Shown here piece after piece: positions 40,200-48,811 of a stretch of 49,371 nucleotides of DNA. The position numbers and the translations under genes are program-made. The notes under the pieces are model-generated. The model did not search any database, was not told where the DNA came from, and saw only the letters and a list, made by a program, of their open reading frames with translations. Numbering within the stretch: position 1 is the first letter of the stretch; each line of letters begins with the position of its first letter. This stretch comes from Nonomuraea terrae (lineage in GTDB: Bacteria; Actinomycetota; Actinomycetes; Streptosporangiales; Streptosporangiaceae): positions 1-49,371 of the forward strand of contig NZ_SMKQ01000047.1 in NCBI RefSeq assembly GCF_004348995.1. The letters run 5' to 3'.

Positions 40200-41231
40200 A
40201 TGCGAGCGGTTGCCTTTGACATCTTCGGTGGAGAGCTCGACGTACGCGAGCTGCCCGACCCGTCCCCCGCGCCCCATGGGGCGGTGATCAGAGTCGAGGC
40301 GACGGGGCTGTGCCGGTCCGACTGGCACGGCTGGCAGGGGCACGATCCCGACATCTCGGTCCTGCCCCACGTGCCGGGCCACGAGCTGGCGGGCGTCGTG
40401 GAGGTGGTCGGCTCCGACGTGCGCGGCTGGCGCGCGGGGGCGCGGGTGACCGTCCCGTTCGTCTGCGCGTGCGGCACGTGCCCGTCCTGCACCACCGGCG
40501 ACCACCAGATCTGCGAGCGGCAGACCCAGCCCGGCTTCACCCACTGGGGGTCCTTCGCCGAGTACGTCGCCATCGACCACGCCGACGTCAACCTCATCGA
40601 CGTCCCCGAGGACATGGCGTTCTCGACGGCGGCGGGGCTCGGCTGCCGGTTCGCCACCGCGTTCCGCGCCGTGGCACAGGTGGGCGAGGTGCGTCCCGGC
40701 GAATGGGTCGCCGTGCACGGGTGCGGCGGCGTCGGCCTGTCGGCCGTGATGATCGCGACGGCGGCCGGGGCCAGGGTGGTGGCGATCGACGTCAGCGGCG
40801 AGGCCCTGCACCTGGCCGAGCTGGCCGGCGCCACCCACTTCGTCAACGGCGGCGACGGCGACGCCGCCGCCCAGGTCAGGGAGTTGACCAGGGGCGGCGC
40901 CCACGTGTCGATCGACGCGCTGGGCAGCGCGCAGACGTGCGCCGCCTCCGTCGAGAGCCTGCGTCGCAAGGGCCGCCACGTACAGGTGGGGCTGCTGCCG
41001 GGCGGCGCGACGCCGGTGCCGATGGACCGCGTGATCGGTCAGGAGCTGCGGCTGCTGGGCAGCCACGGCATGGCCGCGCACGCGTACCCGCCGATGCTGG
41101 AGATGATCAGAGGTGGGATCCTCCACCCCGACCAGCTCGTCACGCGCACGATCGGGCTGGCCGAGGCCGGCAAGGCGCTGGCGGCGATCGGGTCCGTGCC
41201 GGGCGTCACGATGATCGATCCGCAGTCCTGA
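40200..41231 (+). CDS. Zinc-dependent alcohol dehydrogenase (MDR family)
   Basis: Medium-chain dehydrogenase of 343 residues. Catalytic zinc residues are visible: C38 in TGLCRSDWHGW and HE in PHVPGHELAG (about 59-68). The structural zinc cysteines are CACGTCPSCTTGDHQICE (about 91-108). The NAD(P) motif is VHGCGGVGLSAVMIA with D after VVAI (GARVVAIDVSG), favouring NAD. The architecture resembles alcohol/threonine dehydrogenases of actinobacteria. The substrate is unknown. It is followed 45 bases later by a co-directional aldo/keto reductase. Confidence 0.88.
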   Translation: MRAVAFDIFGGELDVRELPDPSPAPHGAVIRVEATGLCRSDWHGWQGHDPDISVLPHVPGHELAGVVEVVGSDVRGWRAGARVTVPFVCACGTCPSCTTGDHQICERQTQPGFTHWGSFAEYVAIDHADVNLIDVPEDMAFSTAAGLGCRFATAFRAVAQVGEVRPGEWVAVHGCGGVGLSAVMIATAAGARVVAIDVSGEALHLAELAGATHFVNGGDGDAAAQVRELTRGGAHVSIDALGSAQTCAASVESLRRKGRHVQVGLLPGGATPVPMDRVIGQELRLLGSHGMAAHAYPPMLEMIRGGILHPDQLVTRTIGLAEAGKALAAIGSVPGVTMIDPQS

Positions 41232-41276
41232 GGGCCACCCCTCTTATCCCGATATTCGAGTCATATGGTGACTTGT

Positions 41277-42245
41277 ATGGATTACATGCGTCTTGGTCGC
41301 ACAGGTGTGAAGGTCTCGCGGGTATGTCTCGGCATGATGAGCTACGGCGACCCCGCCCGGCAGGAGTGGGCGCTGCCGCAGGACCAGGCCGAGCCGATCG
41401 TCCGCAGGGCGGTCGACGCGGGCGTGACCTTCTTCGACACCGCCGACGTGTACAGCCACGGCGAGAGCGAGGTCGTGACCGGCAACCTGCTGCGCGCCGT
41501 CTTCCCGCGACGGGAGGACTACGTGCTGGCCACGAAGGTCTTCTTCCCGATGGGCAAGGGCCTCAACGACCGCGGCCTGTCGCGCAAGCACATCCACGCC
41601 GCCATCGACGCCTCGCTCCAGCGCCTCGGCACCGACTACGTCGACCTCTACCAGATCCACCGGTGGGACGACGAGACGCCGATCGAGGAGACGATGGAGG
41701 CGCTGCACGACGTGGTCAAGGCCGGCAAGGCCCGCTACATCGGCGCGTCCAGCATGTGGGCCTGGCAGTTCGCCAAGGCCCAGCACCTCGCCGAGGTCAA
41801 CGGGTGGACGAAGTTCGTCTCCATGCAGAACCACTACAACCTCCTCTATCGCGAGGAGGAGCGCGAGATGCTCCCGCTCTGCGCGGACCAGGGCGTGGGC
41901 GTGATCCCGTGGAGCCCGCTCGCCCGCGGCGTGCTGGCCCGCGCGGGCTCCTCCGCCACGACGGCCAGGACGGGCTCCGACGCGCGGATCGGCGCCCTGT
42001 ACGACGCCGAGAACGACAAGGCCGTGCTCGACCGGGTGGCCCAGGTGGCCCGCGACCGTGACCTGCCGGCCGCGCAGATCGCGCTGGCCTGGCTGCTGCA
42101 CCAGCCCACTGTCACCGCGCCGATCGTCGGGGCGACGAAGGACCGGCACGTGGACGACGCGGTGGCCGCCGTGTCGGTGTCGTTGTCGGCGGAGGAGCTG
42201 GCGTTCCTGGCGGAGCCGTACCGGGCGCGCGAGGTGCGTTTCTGA
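41277..42245 (+). CDS. Aldo/keto reductase
   Basis: NADPH-dependent reductase of 322 residues with a (beta/alpha)8 barrel. The AKR signature is FFDTADVYSHGESE (catalytic Asp and Tyr), with catalytic Lys in YVLATKVFFP and His in YQIHRWD. The cofactor loop is PWSPLARGVLAR and the C-terminal GATKDRHVDD. The start at 41277 is chosen because TATGGT lies seven bases upstream and the product MDYMRLGRTGVKVSRVCLG matches family N-termini. An ATG at 41265 would add four residues. It may be cotranscribed with the dehydrogenase at 40200. Confidence 0.88.
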   Translation: MDYMRLGRTGVKVSRVCLGMMSYGDPARQEWALPQDQAEPIVRRAVDAGVTFFDTADVYSHGESEVVTGNLLRAVFPRREDYVLATKVFFPMGKGLNDRGLSRKHIHAAIDASLQRLGTDYVDLYQIHRWDDETPIEETMEALHDVVKAGKARYIGASSMWAWQFAKAQHLAEVNGWTKFVSMQNHYNLLYREEEREMLPLCADQGVGVIPWSPLARGVLARAGSSATTARTGSDARIGALYDAENDKAVLDRVAQVARDRDLPAAQIALAWLLHQPTVTAPIVGATKDRHVDDAVAAVSVSLSAEELAFLAEPYRAREVRF

Positions 42246-42272
42246 CGGTCCGGGATTGTCGGGGCCGCCTCC

Positions 42273-42278
42273 TAAGGT
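42273..42278 (+). promoter_or_regulatory. -10 box of polX, leaderless
   Basis: TAAGGT lies six bases before ATG 42285, overlapping the AKR/polX gap of 39 bases, so polX probably has its own promoter. The intervening AGGGGC could alternatively act as a weak ribosome site. Confidence 0.45.
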
Positions 42279-42284
42279 AGGGGC

Positions 42285-43979
42285 ATGCGGGCGAACGATG
42301 AGGCGGCGGCGGCGCTGCAGGAATACGCGGAGCTGTTCGCGCTCTGCGGCGGCGACGCGTTCCGGGTGCGGAGCTACCAGAAGGCGGCCAAGGCGATAGC
42401 CGGGTTCCCGGAGGACATCTCGGTGGCCGACGTGCGCTCGGTCCCCGGGGTGGGCGAGGCGATCGCCAAGAAGATGGAGGAGTTCCTGCGGCGCGGGAGC
42501 TTCCGGCAGCTCGACGACCTGCGGGGGCGCGTCCCCGAGGGCGTGCGCCGGCTGACCCGGGTGCCCTCGCTGGGGCCCAAGACGGCGATCATGCTGTACG
42601 AGGAGTTCGGCATCGACTCCACCGCCGCGCTGACCGAGGCGATCACCTCCGGCCGCCTCGACGGTGTCAAGGGCCTCGGCCCGAAGACCCTGGCCAACCT
42701 GCTCAAGGGAGTCGAGCAGCTGGAGCAGTCGGGGCGCCGGGTCCACATCGGCATCGCGACGGCGCTGGCCGAGCAGGTGATGGCCTCGCTGCGGGCCGAG
42801 CGCATCGCCTACGCGGGCTCGCTGCGACGGATGAAGGACACGATCGGCGACATCGACATCCTCGCGGTGGCTCCCGAGTCGATCATGGACGACTTCCGCG
42901 CCCAGCCGTACGTCGCGGAGGTCATCGCCGCCGGCGACAAGAAGACGTCGATCCGCACCACGTCCGGCGTCCAGGTCGACCTGCGGGTGGTGCCGGCCGG
43001 CTCCTGGGGCGCGGCGATGCAGTACTTCACGGGCTCCAAGGAGCACAACGTCGCCATCAGGGAGATGGCCGTCAAGCGCGGCTGGAAGTTGTCCGAATAC
43101 GGGCTGTTCGAGGGCGACCGGGTGATCGCCGCCGAGTCCGAGGAGGACATCTACGCGGCCCTGGGCATGCAGTACGTCCCACCGCCGCTGCGCGAGGACG
43201 GCGGCGAGGTCAAGGCGGCGCTGCGGGGCGAGCTGCCCGTCCTGGTGGAGCCGGCCGATCTCAAGGGCGACCTGCACACCCACACCGATCTGACCGACGG
43301 CATCGCCTCGCTCGACGACATGGTGGCCGCCGCCCACGCCCGCGGCTACACCTACTACGCGGTCACCGACCACGCGCCCGACCTGGCGATGCAGCGCATG
43401 ACCCTGGACAAGGCACTGGAGCAGCGCGGCCTGGTCGCTCGGTTGCAGGAGAAATATCCCGACATGCGGCTGCTGCACGGCACCGAGCTCAACATCGCAC
43501 CCGACGGGTCGGTCGACTGGCCGGGCGAGATCCTGCGGGAGTTCGACGTGTGCGTGGCCTCGGTCCACTCCCACTTCGGCATGTCACGCGACGAGATGAC
43601 CCGCCGCTTCATCACCGCCTGCGAAAACCCGTACGTCGACATCATCGGCCACCCGACGACCCGCAAGATCGGCAAGCGGGACGGTGTCGACGCCGACTGG
43701 GACGCCGTCTTCCGGGCTGCGGCCCGCACCGGCACCGCCATGGAGATCGACTCCTTCCCCGACCGCTCCGACCTGCCCGCCGATCTCGTACGGCTGGCCA
43801 AGCACCACGGGGTGAAGTTCTCCATCGACAGCGACTCCCACGCGATCCCCCACCTGGCGCACCAGCGGTTCGGGGTGGGGATCGCGCAGCGGGCCTGGCT
43901 GACGACCGACGATGTGATCAACACCTGGCCCCTGGAGCGGCTCCTGGCCTTCTTCGGGCGTGAGACGGGCCGCGTCTGA
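42285..43979 (+). CDS. polX: PolX-family DNA polymerase with PHP domain
   Basis: Family X polymerase of 564 residues for gap-filling repair, with 3'-5' exonuclease. Two helix-hairpin-helix motifs (VPGVGEAIAKK, about 53-63; VPSLGPKTAIM, 93-103) bind DNA. Catalytic aspartates are D189 and D191 (IGDIDIL), with D232 (VQVDLRVV) as the third. The PHP domain begins DLHTHTDLTDG (H331, H333) and continues with VTDHAPD, HGTELNIA, SVHSHFG and SDSHA. The complete domain set suggests an active enzyme. Its stop codon directly abuts the convergent gene's stop (TGATCA). Confidence 0.95.
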   Translation: MRANDEAAAALQEYAELFALCGGDAFRVRSYQKAAKAIAGFPEDISVADVRSVPGVGEAIAKKMEEFLRRGSFRQLDDLRGRVPEGVRRLTRVPSLGPKTAIMLYEEFGIDSTAALTEAITSGRLDGVKGLGPKTLANLLKGVEQLEQSGRRVHIGIATALAEQVMASLRAERIAYAGSLRRMKDTIGDIDILAVAPESIMDDFRAQPYVAEVIAAGDKKTSIRTTSGVQVDLRVVPAGSWGAAMQYFTGSKEHNVAIREMAVKRGWKLSEYGLFEGDRVIAAESEEDIYAALGMQYVPPPLREDGGEVKAALRGELPVLVEPADLKGDLHTHTDLTDGIASLDDMVAAAHARGYTYYAVTDHAPDLAMQRMTLDKALEQRGLVARLQEKYPDMRLLHGTELNIAPDGSVDWPGEILREFDVCVASVHSHFGMSRDEMTRRFITACENPYVDIIGHPTTRKIGKRDGVDADWDAVFRAAARTGTAMEIDSFPDRSDLPADLVRLAKHHGVKFSIDSDSHAIPHLAHQRFGVGIAQRAWLTTDDVINTWPLERLLAFFGRETGRV

Positions 43980-44411
43980 TCATCCGGTCCAGGGTCGCAC
44001 CCGGTCGCGCCAGAGCCACAGGCCCTTGTGACCGCCGCTCTTGAGGCGTACCCAGTGTTCGGCGCCTTGGCCGGGGGCGGCGCAGGTAGCCGTCAGCGGT
44101 TCGTCCGACGGGGCCAGCCGGGCGCGTGCCGGGTAGCTCTCGCCCGGGCCCGACCTCAGGGGCACCGGGTGGTCGGTGTTGACGACGTACTGGCAGGTCG
44201 GGTCGTGCGCCGGGGTGGGCGACCAGAGGGCGACGTCGGCGGCACCCAGCAGGTCGGCGCGGTCGGCGTGCGCGTTCGAGGCTGGGGTGAGGAGTGCGTT
44301 GGCGGGGGCGAAGATGGAGGTGGGGGTGCTTTCCGGGGTGAAAGTGGTGACGGCGAGTGCGGCGGCCGTTCCCAGGCCGACGCCGGCGAGGATGCGGGTT
44401 ACGCCTCCCAT
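43980..44411 (-). CDS. Small secreted SH3-like protein
   Basis: A 143-residue exported protein. A signal peptide (GVTRILAGVGLGTAAALAVTT) precedes a low-complexity Thr/Pro/Ser stretch. The C-terminal half looks like a bacterial SH3 domain (HPVPLRSGPGESYPARARLA, then HWVRLKSGGHKGLWLWRDRV) with one likely disulfide (Cys in PTCQYV and in LTATCAAP). AGGGAA lies close to ATG 44411. It may bind cell wall. The stop touches the polX stop. Confidence 0.75.
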   Translation of the reverse strand: MGGVTRILAGVGLGTAAALAVTTFTPESTPTSIFAPANALLTPASNAHADRADLLGAADVALWSPTPAHDPTCQYVVNTDHPVPLRSGPGESYPARARLAPSDEPLTATCAAPGQGAEHWVRLKSGGHKGLWLWRDRVRPWTG

Positions 44412-44530
44412 GGGTTCCCTTTCAGGCTTTGCGTGCGTCCGGCTGCACCATGCTCAACAAAAGGGTACTTAACGCCGCACATGGGGATATTTGGGCTTTT
44501 ATTGGACATTGGTTGGTATGTCCGTGACGG

Positions 44531-45001
44531 TCAGCGGTCCGGCTCCTCTTGGCGGTGGTCCTGCTCGCCGTTGCGTTGGTCCTTCTCCTGCTTGTCGAGG
44601 CCGGTGAGGCGGGCGAGCGCCGCGAAGCCGTCCGGGCTCCCCGGCCAGTGGCGTTCCACCGCGGGCAGCCCGGCCCGCCGCACCACCGATCGGAGCACGG
44701 CCGCGACGATGATCGCGTCGTCGGCGTACCCGAGGACGGGGATGAAGTCCGGAACGAGGTCGATCGGGAACACGAGGTAGGCGAGAAGCAACATCAGCCG
44801 GATCCGTACGCCACGATGCAGGCTCCGGTCGGCCGCCAGTCTCCGGACAAGCCGCAGCATGTCCGGCAACAGCCGCAACGACTCCTGCAACAGCCCACCC
44901 CGCGGACGCACGACAAGAAGCGCCCCCAACAACCCGGCCCACGCCACCACCACGGCCACCACGACGGCGATCACCAGATCCCACCACCACGACCCGGTCA
45001 C
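44531..45001 (-). CDS. DUF1232 (YkvA-like) membrane protein
   Basis: A 156-residue protein. An N-terminal helix (DLVIAVVVAVVVAWAGLLGA) is followed by a helical segment and the DUF1232 signature LLAYLVFPIDLVPDFIPVLG-YADDAIIV (about 72-99). The tail is hydrophilic and Lys/Glu/Gln-rich. Family function is poorly understood. GTG 45001 follows GAGGGAA. No functional link to neighbours is apparent. Confidence 0.85.
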   Translation of the reverse strand: MTGSWWWDLVIAVVVAVVVAWAGLLGALLVVRPRGGLLQESLRLLPDMLRLVRRLAADRSLHRGVRIRLMLLLAYLVFPIDLVPDFIPVLGYADDAIIVAAVLRSVVRRAGLPAVERHWPGSPDGFAALARLTGLDKQEKDQRNGEQDHRQEEPDR

Positions 45002-45109
45002 GTTCCCTCACCACCCTTACCACCACGACCCGGGCACGTTCCCTCACCCCCGCCAGCACGTAGCGGGCACACAGGGCTTGACCAGACACGCGGCGAACCC
45101 GCTGCCTGA

Positions 45110-45309
45110 GCGTGTCGAGGTGAGGCGAATTCCGTCTGCACGAAGGCCACCACGCCCGCGGCGCCGGCGTCGGCCATGGCGTCGAGGTACTCCTGGAACA
45201 GGACGCAGTTCCGGCGAACGATGTCGATGTCGATGTCGATGTCGACCCAGCGGCCGGGCATGTCGGCCGGAGCGGAGGTGATCAGACCGGGCAGCACAGA
45301 CACCATCAT
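45110..45309 (-). pseudogene. Possible remnant of malate/lactate-dehydrogenase-like gene
   Basis: A minus-strand frame reads ITSAPADMPGRW, then IVRRNCVLFQEYLDAMADAG and AAGVVAFVQTEF. It resembles the region after the NAD-binding domain of lactate/malate dehydrogenases (GxxR, RRN, helix, VVxVxTNP). Between these parts a hexanucleotide repeat encodes alternating Ile-Asp. The rest of the enzyme is absent, and after FASP the frame becomes low complexity. The match is by eye and short. It may instead be a chance frame in a 490-base gap (45002-45490) with no other gene. Confidence 0.25.
45220..45243 (+). repeat. Hexanucleotide repeat (GATGTC)x4
   Basis: Four exact tandem copies of GATGTC, giving alternating Ile-Asp on the minus strand. 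Slippage there would not change frame. Confidence 0.9.
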
Positions 45310-45490
45310 CGCCCGCTTCCGCCCATTCCCGGACAGACCGTTCTCCCGATCATCTCATGGGCAGCGGCGAATCCGGCACCGCTCGCAGCGGAGAGCGCAG
45401 GGCGGTGGCCTCGGGGATAGCCGCGCCTGCCTGCGCCGACGCGGCATCGAGGCCGTTCAACGAGGCCGTTCAACGAGGCAAGCCTTTCGT

Positions 45491-45853
45491 TCAGCTGGGC
45501 TGTGCATCGATGGGCCGGCTTCCGTACTGTTCGGTCTCCGGGCGTTCGATCATCAAGACGTGTGCTGCGTGCTCCGCCACGGGCCGATGCCGGATGCCCG
45601 CGGGGACGACGAACAACTCACCGGCGTTGAGCGTAACCGGCGTCCGTCCGTCCATCTCGATGCGGAAACCCCCGTCCCAGCACAGGAACAATTCATCCTC
45701 GTCATGCTCATGCCAGGGGAACTCGCCGTCGAGCATGGCGATCCGCACCACGGTGTCGTTGGCCGTGGCCAGGTCGCGCTGCTGGAAGGGGCCGGGCAAG
45801 GAGGCGATGACCTTCTGGATCGAAACCGGCTCCATGTCATGTGTCGTCGTCAT
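45491..45853 (-). CDS. Cupin-domain protein
   Basis: A single-domain cupin of 120 residues. Motif 1 is FPWHEHDEDELFLCWDGGFR (metal His/His and Glu) and motif 2 is GELFVVPAGIRHRP. The metal set (H, H, E, H) is complete, so it may be a small dioxygenase, isomerase or binding protein. ATG 45853 is chosen (product starts MTTTHDMEP); AAGGAT lies upstream. Function unknown. Confidence 0.85.
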   Translation of the reverse strand: MTTTHDMEPVSIQKVIASLPGPFQQRDLATANDTVVRIAMLDGEFPWHEHDEDELFLCWDGGFRIEMDGRTPVTLNAGELFVVPAGIRHRPVAEHAAHVLMIERPETEQYGSRPIDAQPS

Positions 45854-46055
45854 AGAACACATCCTTCGAGCAGCGCCACACATCCGCCAGAGCCAATCCG
45901 ACGGTTTTGGTCCCCCGTTCCTCCGCGGTTGGGGGGCCGCCGGACGAGGGTGGCCTTACGGCGGCTCACCCCTTGGATGACCTTGTCGACCCTCACGGCG
46001 ACGCGACCTAGGCCCTTGAGAACACGCGGTCTCGGGGCCGGCCTCAACCCTGGGG

Positions 46056-46904
46056 ATGACAGACCGTGGGTGGATGTGGAGCGACGAAGAATACGAAAGA
46101 GTGTTCCCGCCACGCCGTCCGACCGGAGGAGGTCCGAGGATGCAGCCCGTGCAGAAGAAGTCGCGCAGACCATGGGCGCGCGTTCTCGCCGTTGTCACGG
46201 CACTGCTCGTCGCCGCCGGCGCCGGAGTCTCCTTGGCCTACCCTTCCGTCGCCGCTGCCACCTGCCCCGGCTGCTACGGCCTGACAGAGCTGGAGGAAGA
46301 CGTGTACGGCGAAGCCGGCATGTCCGACCAGCAGCGGGCACAGGTGAGACTGGCGGTGAAGGAGGCCCGCGAACGAGTCGCCGACTTCTACGGCGGCCGG
46401 GTGAGCTCTCCCACCCTGCTCACCTGCGTGACCGAGGCCTGCTACGAACGCATCGGCGGCGGCAAGGAGCGCGGCGTGGCGGTGCTCAACCGCTCGGTGA
46501 TGTTGTCACCCAGGGGCGTCGATCCGGTGATCGCCTCTCACGAGATGTCCCACGTCGAGTTGCACACCCGGCTGGAGTCGGGGGTCGAGATCCCGCAGTG
46601 GTTCGACGAGGGTTTGGCCGTGGTGGTCTCCGACGATGCCCGCTACCTGGCCCCGAAGCCGGCAACGGACGGCCGTCTCACCGGGAATCCGGCAGACCGC
46701 TGCCTCACGGCACCCACCGGTTCACTGCCCGTCACGCTGGATCAGTGGCTCACCGCGGCAAGCAAAGACGCCGGCACCTACGCTAAGTCCGCCTGCGCCG
46801 TGAGCCGCTGGCTCCACGCGAACGGCGGCCGTACGGCCCTCGCATCCCTGATCTCCCGCCTCAACGCCGGCGAGCCGTTCCCCTCCCTCGTACCGCCGCC
46901 CTGA
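46056..46904 (+). CDS. Membrane-anchored HExxH metalloprotease-like protein
   Basis: A 282-residue protein with one N-terminal membrane helix (WARVLAVVTALLVAAGAGVS, about 40-59) after a basic cytoplasmic head, so the domain is outside the cell. The zinc motif is SHEMSHVELHTRL (HExxH, about 161-168), with the third ligand probably E in IPQWFDEGLAVVVSDD, typical of peptidase-MA-like (gluzincin) proteins. Two or more cysteines in the outer domain (CPGC, CVTEAC, DRC and SAC) could form disulfides. The protease activity is inferred from motif only. GGGG just before ATG 46056 is the only ribosome signal. Confidence 0.8.
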   Translation: MTDRGWMWSDEEYERVFPPRRPTGGGPRMQPVQKKSRRPWARVLAVVTALLVAAGAGVSLAYPSVAAATCPGCYGLTELEEDVYGEAGMSDQQRAQVRLAVKEARERVADFYGGRVSSPTLLTCVTEACYERIGGGKERGVAVLNRSVMLSPRGVDPVIASHEMSHVELHTRLESGVEIPQWFDEGLAVVVSDDARYLAPKPATDGRLTGNPADRCLTAPTGSLPVTLDQWLTAASKDAGTYAKSACAVSRWLHANGGRTALASLISRLNAGEPFPSLVPPP

Positions 46905-47620
46905 TCGCTGCGCTTGTGGTGGCGACCGCGAGAGTGCCGGTGAGGTGCCCAGCTCAGGCCCCTCATCGAGTACGCGGGGCCGTCGGCCGGACGACTGAGG
47001 ATTCATCTGCACGTCGAAGGCCGCGCTGGAGACGCTCACCAAGGCTCGGCCGTCGAGCTCGGCCCGCTCGGCGTGCCGGTACAGGGGGCGCTGCTGCCGG
47101 GGATGCTGTTCGCCGCCTGCCACGCCTTCTCGCCACCAGCGTCACCACCGGCGGCCGGCCCTCTTGGCGTTCCCCTCGCCGAAGGCCCATCCCACAGGGC
47201 GGCGGTGTGACGCCGAACCCGCGTGCCAGCGGCTCCGTCACAGCGTCAACGACGCCACCCTGGTCCACGGATCCGCGATTCGCCCCAGTGCCCGGAGAAC
47301 CGGCTTGCTCAGGCCGTTGAGGGGGTGGCCAAGAGCTGTTGGCGAGTGATCGAGCGGGCTGAGGGCGGGGCTGGGGTCCGGCCGGTGGACTGAACTTTGG
47401 GCAAAACGGGTGGAAGGCCGGTTGAGTGGTGGTTTCTGGGGCGGTTGTTTCCTGCGCGCTGTCGGGTATGCCCTCGGGTGGCTCAATGGAACGTTCCCCA
47501 ACCCGTACCGATCCGCGCCCATGTCGGGGTCGTGAGGGAAGGGGGGCGTGGCGATGTGGCGAGATTGGATGGTTTGCAGGTAGGAAATGTGTAGTAGGCA
47601 TCGGCAGAGAGGTGACGCCC
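46905..47620. other. 0.7-kb stretch without a recognisable gene
   Basis: Between the protease-like gene and the sulfite-oxidase-like gene no frame with a plausible protein was found. Long frames exist on both strands, but they are Pro/Arg-rich and low complexity. The GC is lower near 47340-47480. A plus-strand frame near 47010-47150 gives HLHVEGRAGDAHQG, then VPVQGALLPGMLFAACHAF, which looks vaguely protein-like and may be a gene remnant. A possible promoter (TTGGAT, then TGTAGT after 19 bases) lies just before 47600. Confidence 0.5.
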
Positions 47621-48670
47621 ATGAAACAGAAGGCCGGAGCGGCGATGGTGAAGCCGCTCCCCGACCACCTGTTCAAGATCCACGGCAACAGCACCGAGAT
47701 GCGGTGGGAGGCCATGTCGGGGATGGGTTACCACACACCCAACGACCGCTTCTTCGTGCGCAACCACACCTCCACCCCGGTCCTCGACGTCACCACCTGG
47801 CGGCTGCGGGTCCACGGTGACGGCGTTCGGAGTCCACGCGAGTTCGGCTACGACGAACTGCGGGCCATGCCTTCACGCACCTACGACGCGGCGATCGAGT
47901 GTGCCGGCAACGGCCGCCGGTTCTACCGGACGCAACAGCACGACGGCACGCCCGGCACCCAATGGGGTCTCGGCGCGATCGGGGTGGCACGGTGGCGCGG
48001 CGTGCCGCTGAGAGACGTCCTCGCGGAGGCCGGCCTGCTCCCGGAGGCCGTGGACGTCCTGCCCACCGGGCTCGACGCGCCGTTCGAGGGCTATGGCCAC
48101 GTACGCAGGCCACTGCCCGTCGAGAAGGCCATGGAGGATGTGCTCGTCGCCTATGAAATGAACGACGCCCCGCTTCCTCCCGACCATGGTTTTCCGGTGC
48201 GCCTGGTGGTGCCGGGATGGGTGGGAATAGCGTCCATCAAATGGCTCGGCGACATAGAAGTTTCAACGACCAAGCTGTTCACCCCGTGGAACACGGTTTT
48301 CTACCCGGACGTCACCACGCTGCCGGTGAAGAGCGCTTTCGAACTCCCCTGGAATGCACGCCTGCCCCTTCCCGGCCCGTACGTGCTGCGCGGGCGCTCC
48401 TGGTCGGGGCGCGGCAGGATCGTCCGGGTCGAGGTCAGCTTCGACGGCGGGACCAGCTGGCACGAGGCCGACCACCACGGGCCGCACCTGGTCAGGGCCT
48501 GGTTGCCGTGGCACATCATCTGGTCACCCCGCCACACCGGGCCTCACGTGCTCATGGCCAGGGCGACCGACGAGACCGGCGCCACACAACCACTGGTCAC
48601 CCCCCGCCACCCGCTCGGTTATCACTTCGACGCGGTCGTACGGCATCCCGTTCATGTCGTGAGTGGATAG
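47621..48670 (+). CDS. Sulfite-oxidase-fold molybdopterin oxidoreductase
   Basis: A 349-residue enzyme of the sulfite oxidase family. The molybdenum-binding region reads YHTPNDRFFVRNH (36-49) and IECAGNGRRFY with the Mo-ligand Cys (about 87-97). VRLVVPGWVGIASIKWLGDIE joins to the C-terminal dimerisation domain (RIVRVEVSFDGGTSWHEA). No Tat signal or heme domain is visible, so it is cytoplasmic, or is exported with a partner. ATG 47621 follows GAGAGG. Substrate could be sulfite, sulfoxide or another oxyanion. Confidence 0.88.
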   Translation: MKQKAGAAMVKPLPDHLFKIHGNSTEMRWEAMSGMGYHTPNDRFFVRNHTSTPVLDVTTWRLRVHGDGVRSPREFGYDELRAMPSRTYDAAIECAGNGRRFYRTQQHDGTPGTQWGLGAIGVARWRGVPLRDVLAEAGLLPEAVDVLPTGLDAPFEGYGHVRRPLPVEKAMEDVLVAYEMNDAPLPPDHGFPVRLVVPGWVGIASIKWLGDIEVSTTKLFTPWNTVFYPDVTTLPVKSAFELPWNARLPLPGPYVLRGRSWSGRGRIVRVEVSFDGGTSWHEADHHGPHLVRAWLPWHIIWSPRHTGPHVLMARATDETGATQPLVTPRHPLGYHFDAVVRHPVHVVSG

Positions 48671-48811
48671 ATAAATGTCACCGACACCGCTGAACTGGAG
48701 ATTCTCTAAATGGAGGTCCGATGCATCTGAATTCATCTGAAAGACTCGCGCAGAAACCTTCTCGAAATCCCTCGATGTGATGCTTCTCATACCCAGGGAA
48801 AAGGAGAGCCG

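Noticed and set aside
45220..45243. CRISPR-like repeat
   Set aside because: The units are contiguous hexamers with no spacers, and no cas genes are in the window.
46963..47715. 250-codon minus-strand frame in the gene-free stretch
   Set aside because: Pro/Arg-rich low-complexity sequence without motifs. It overlaps the start of the sulfite-oxidase-like gene in the opposite sense.
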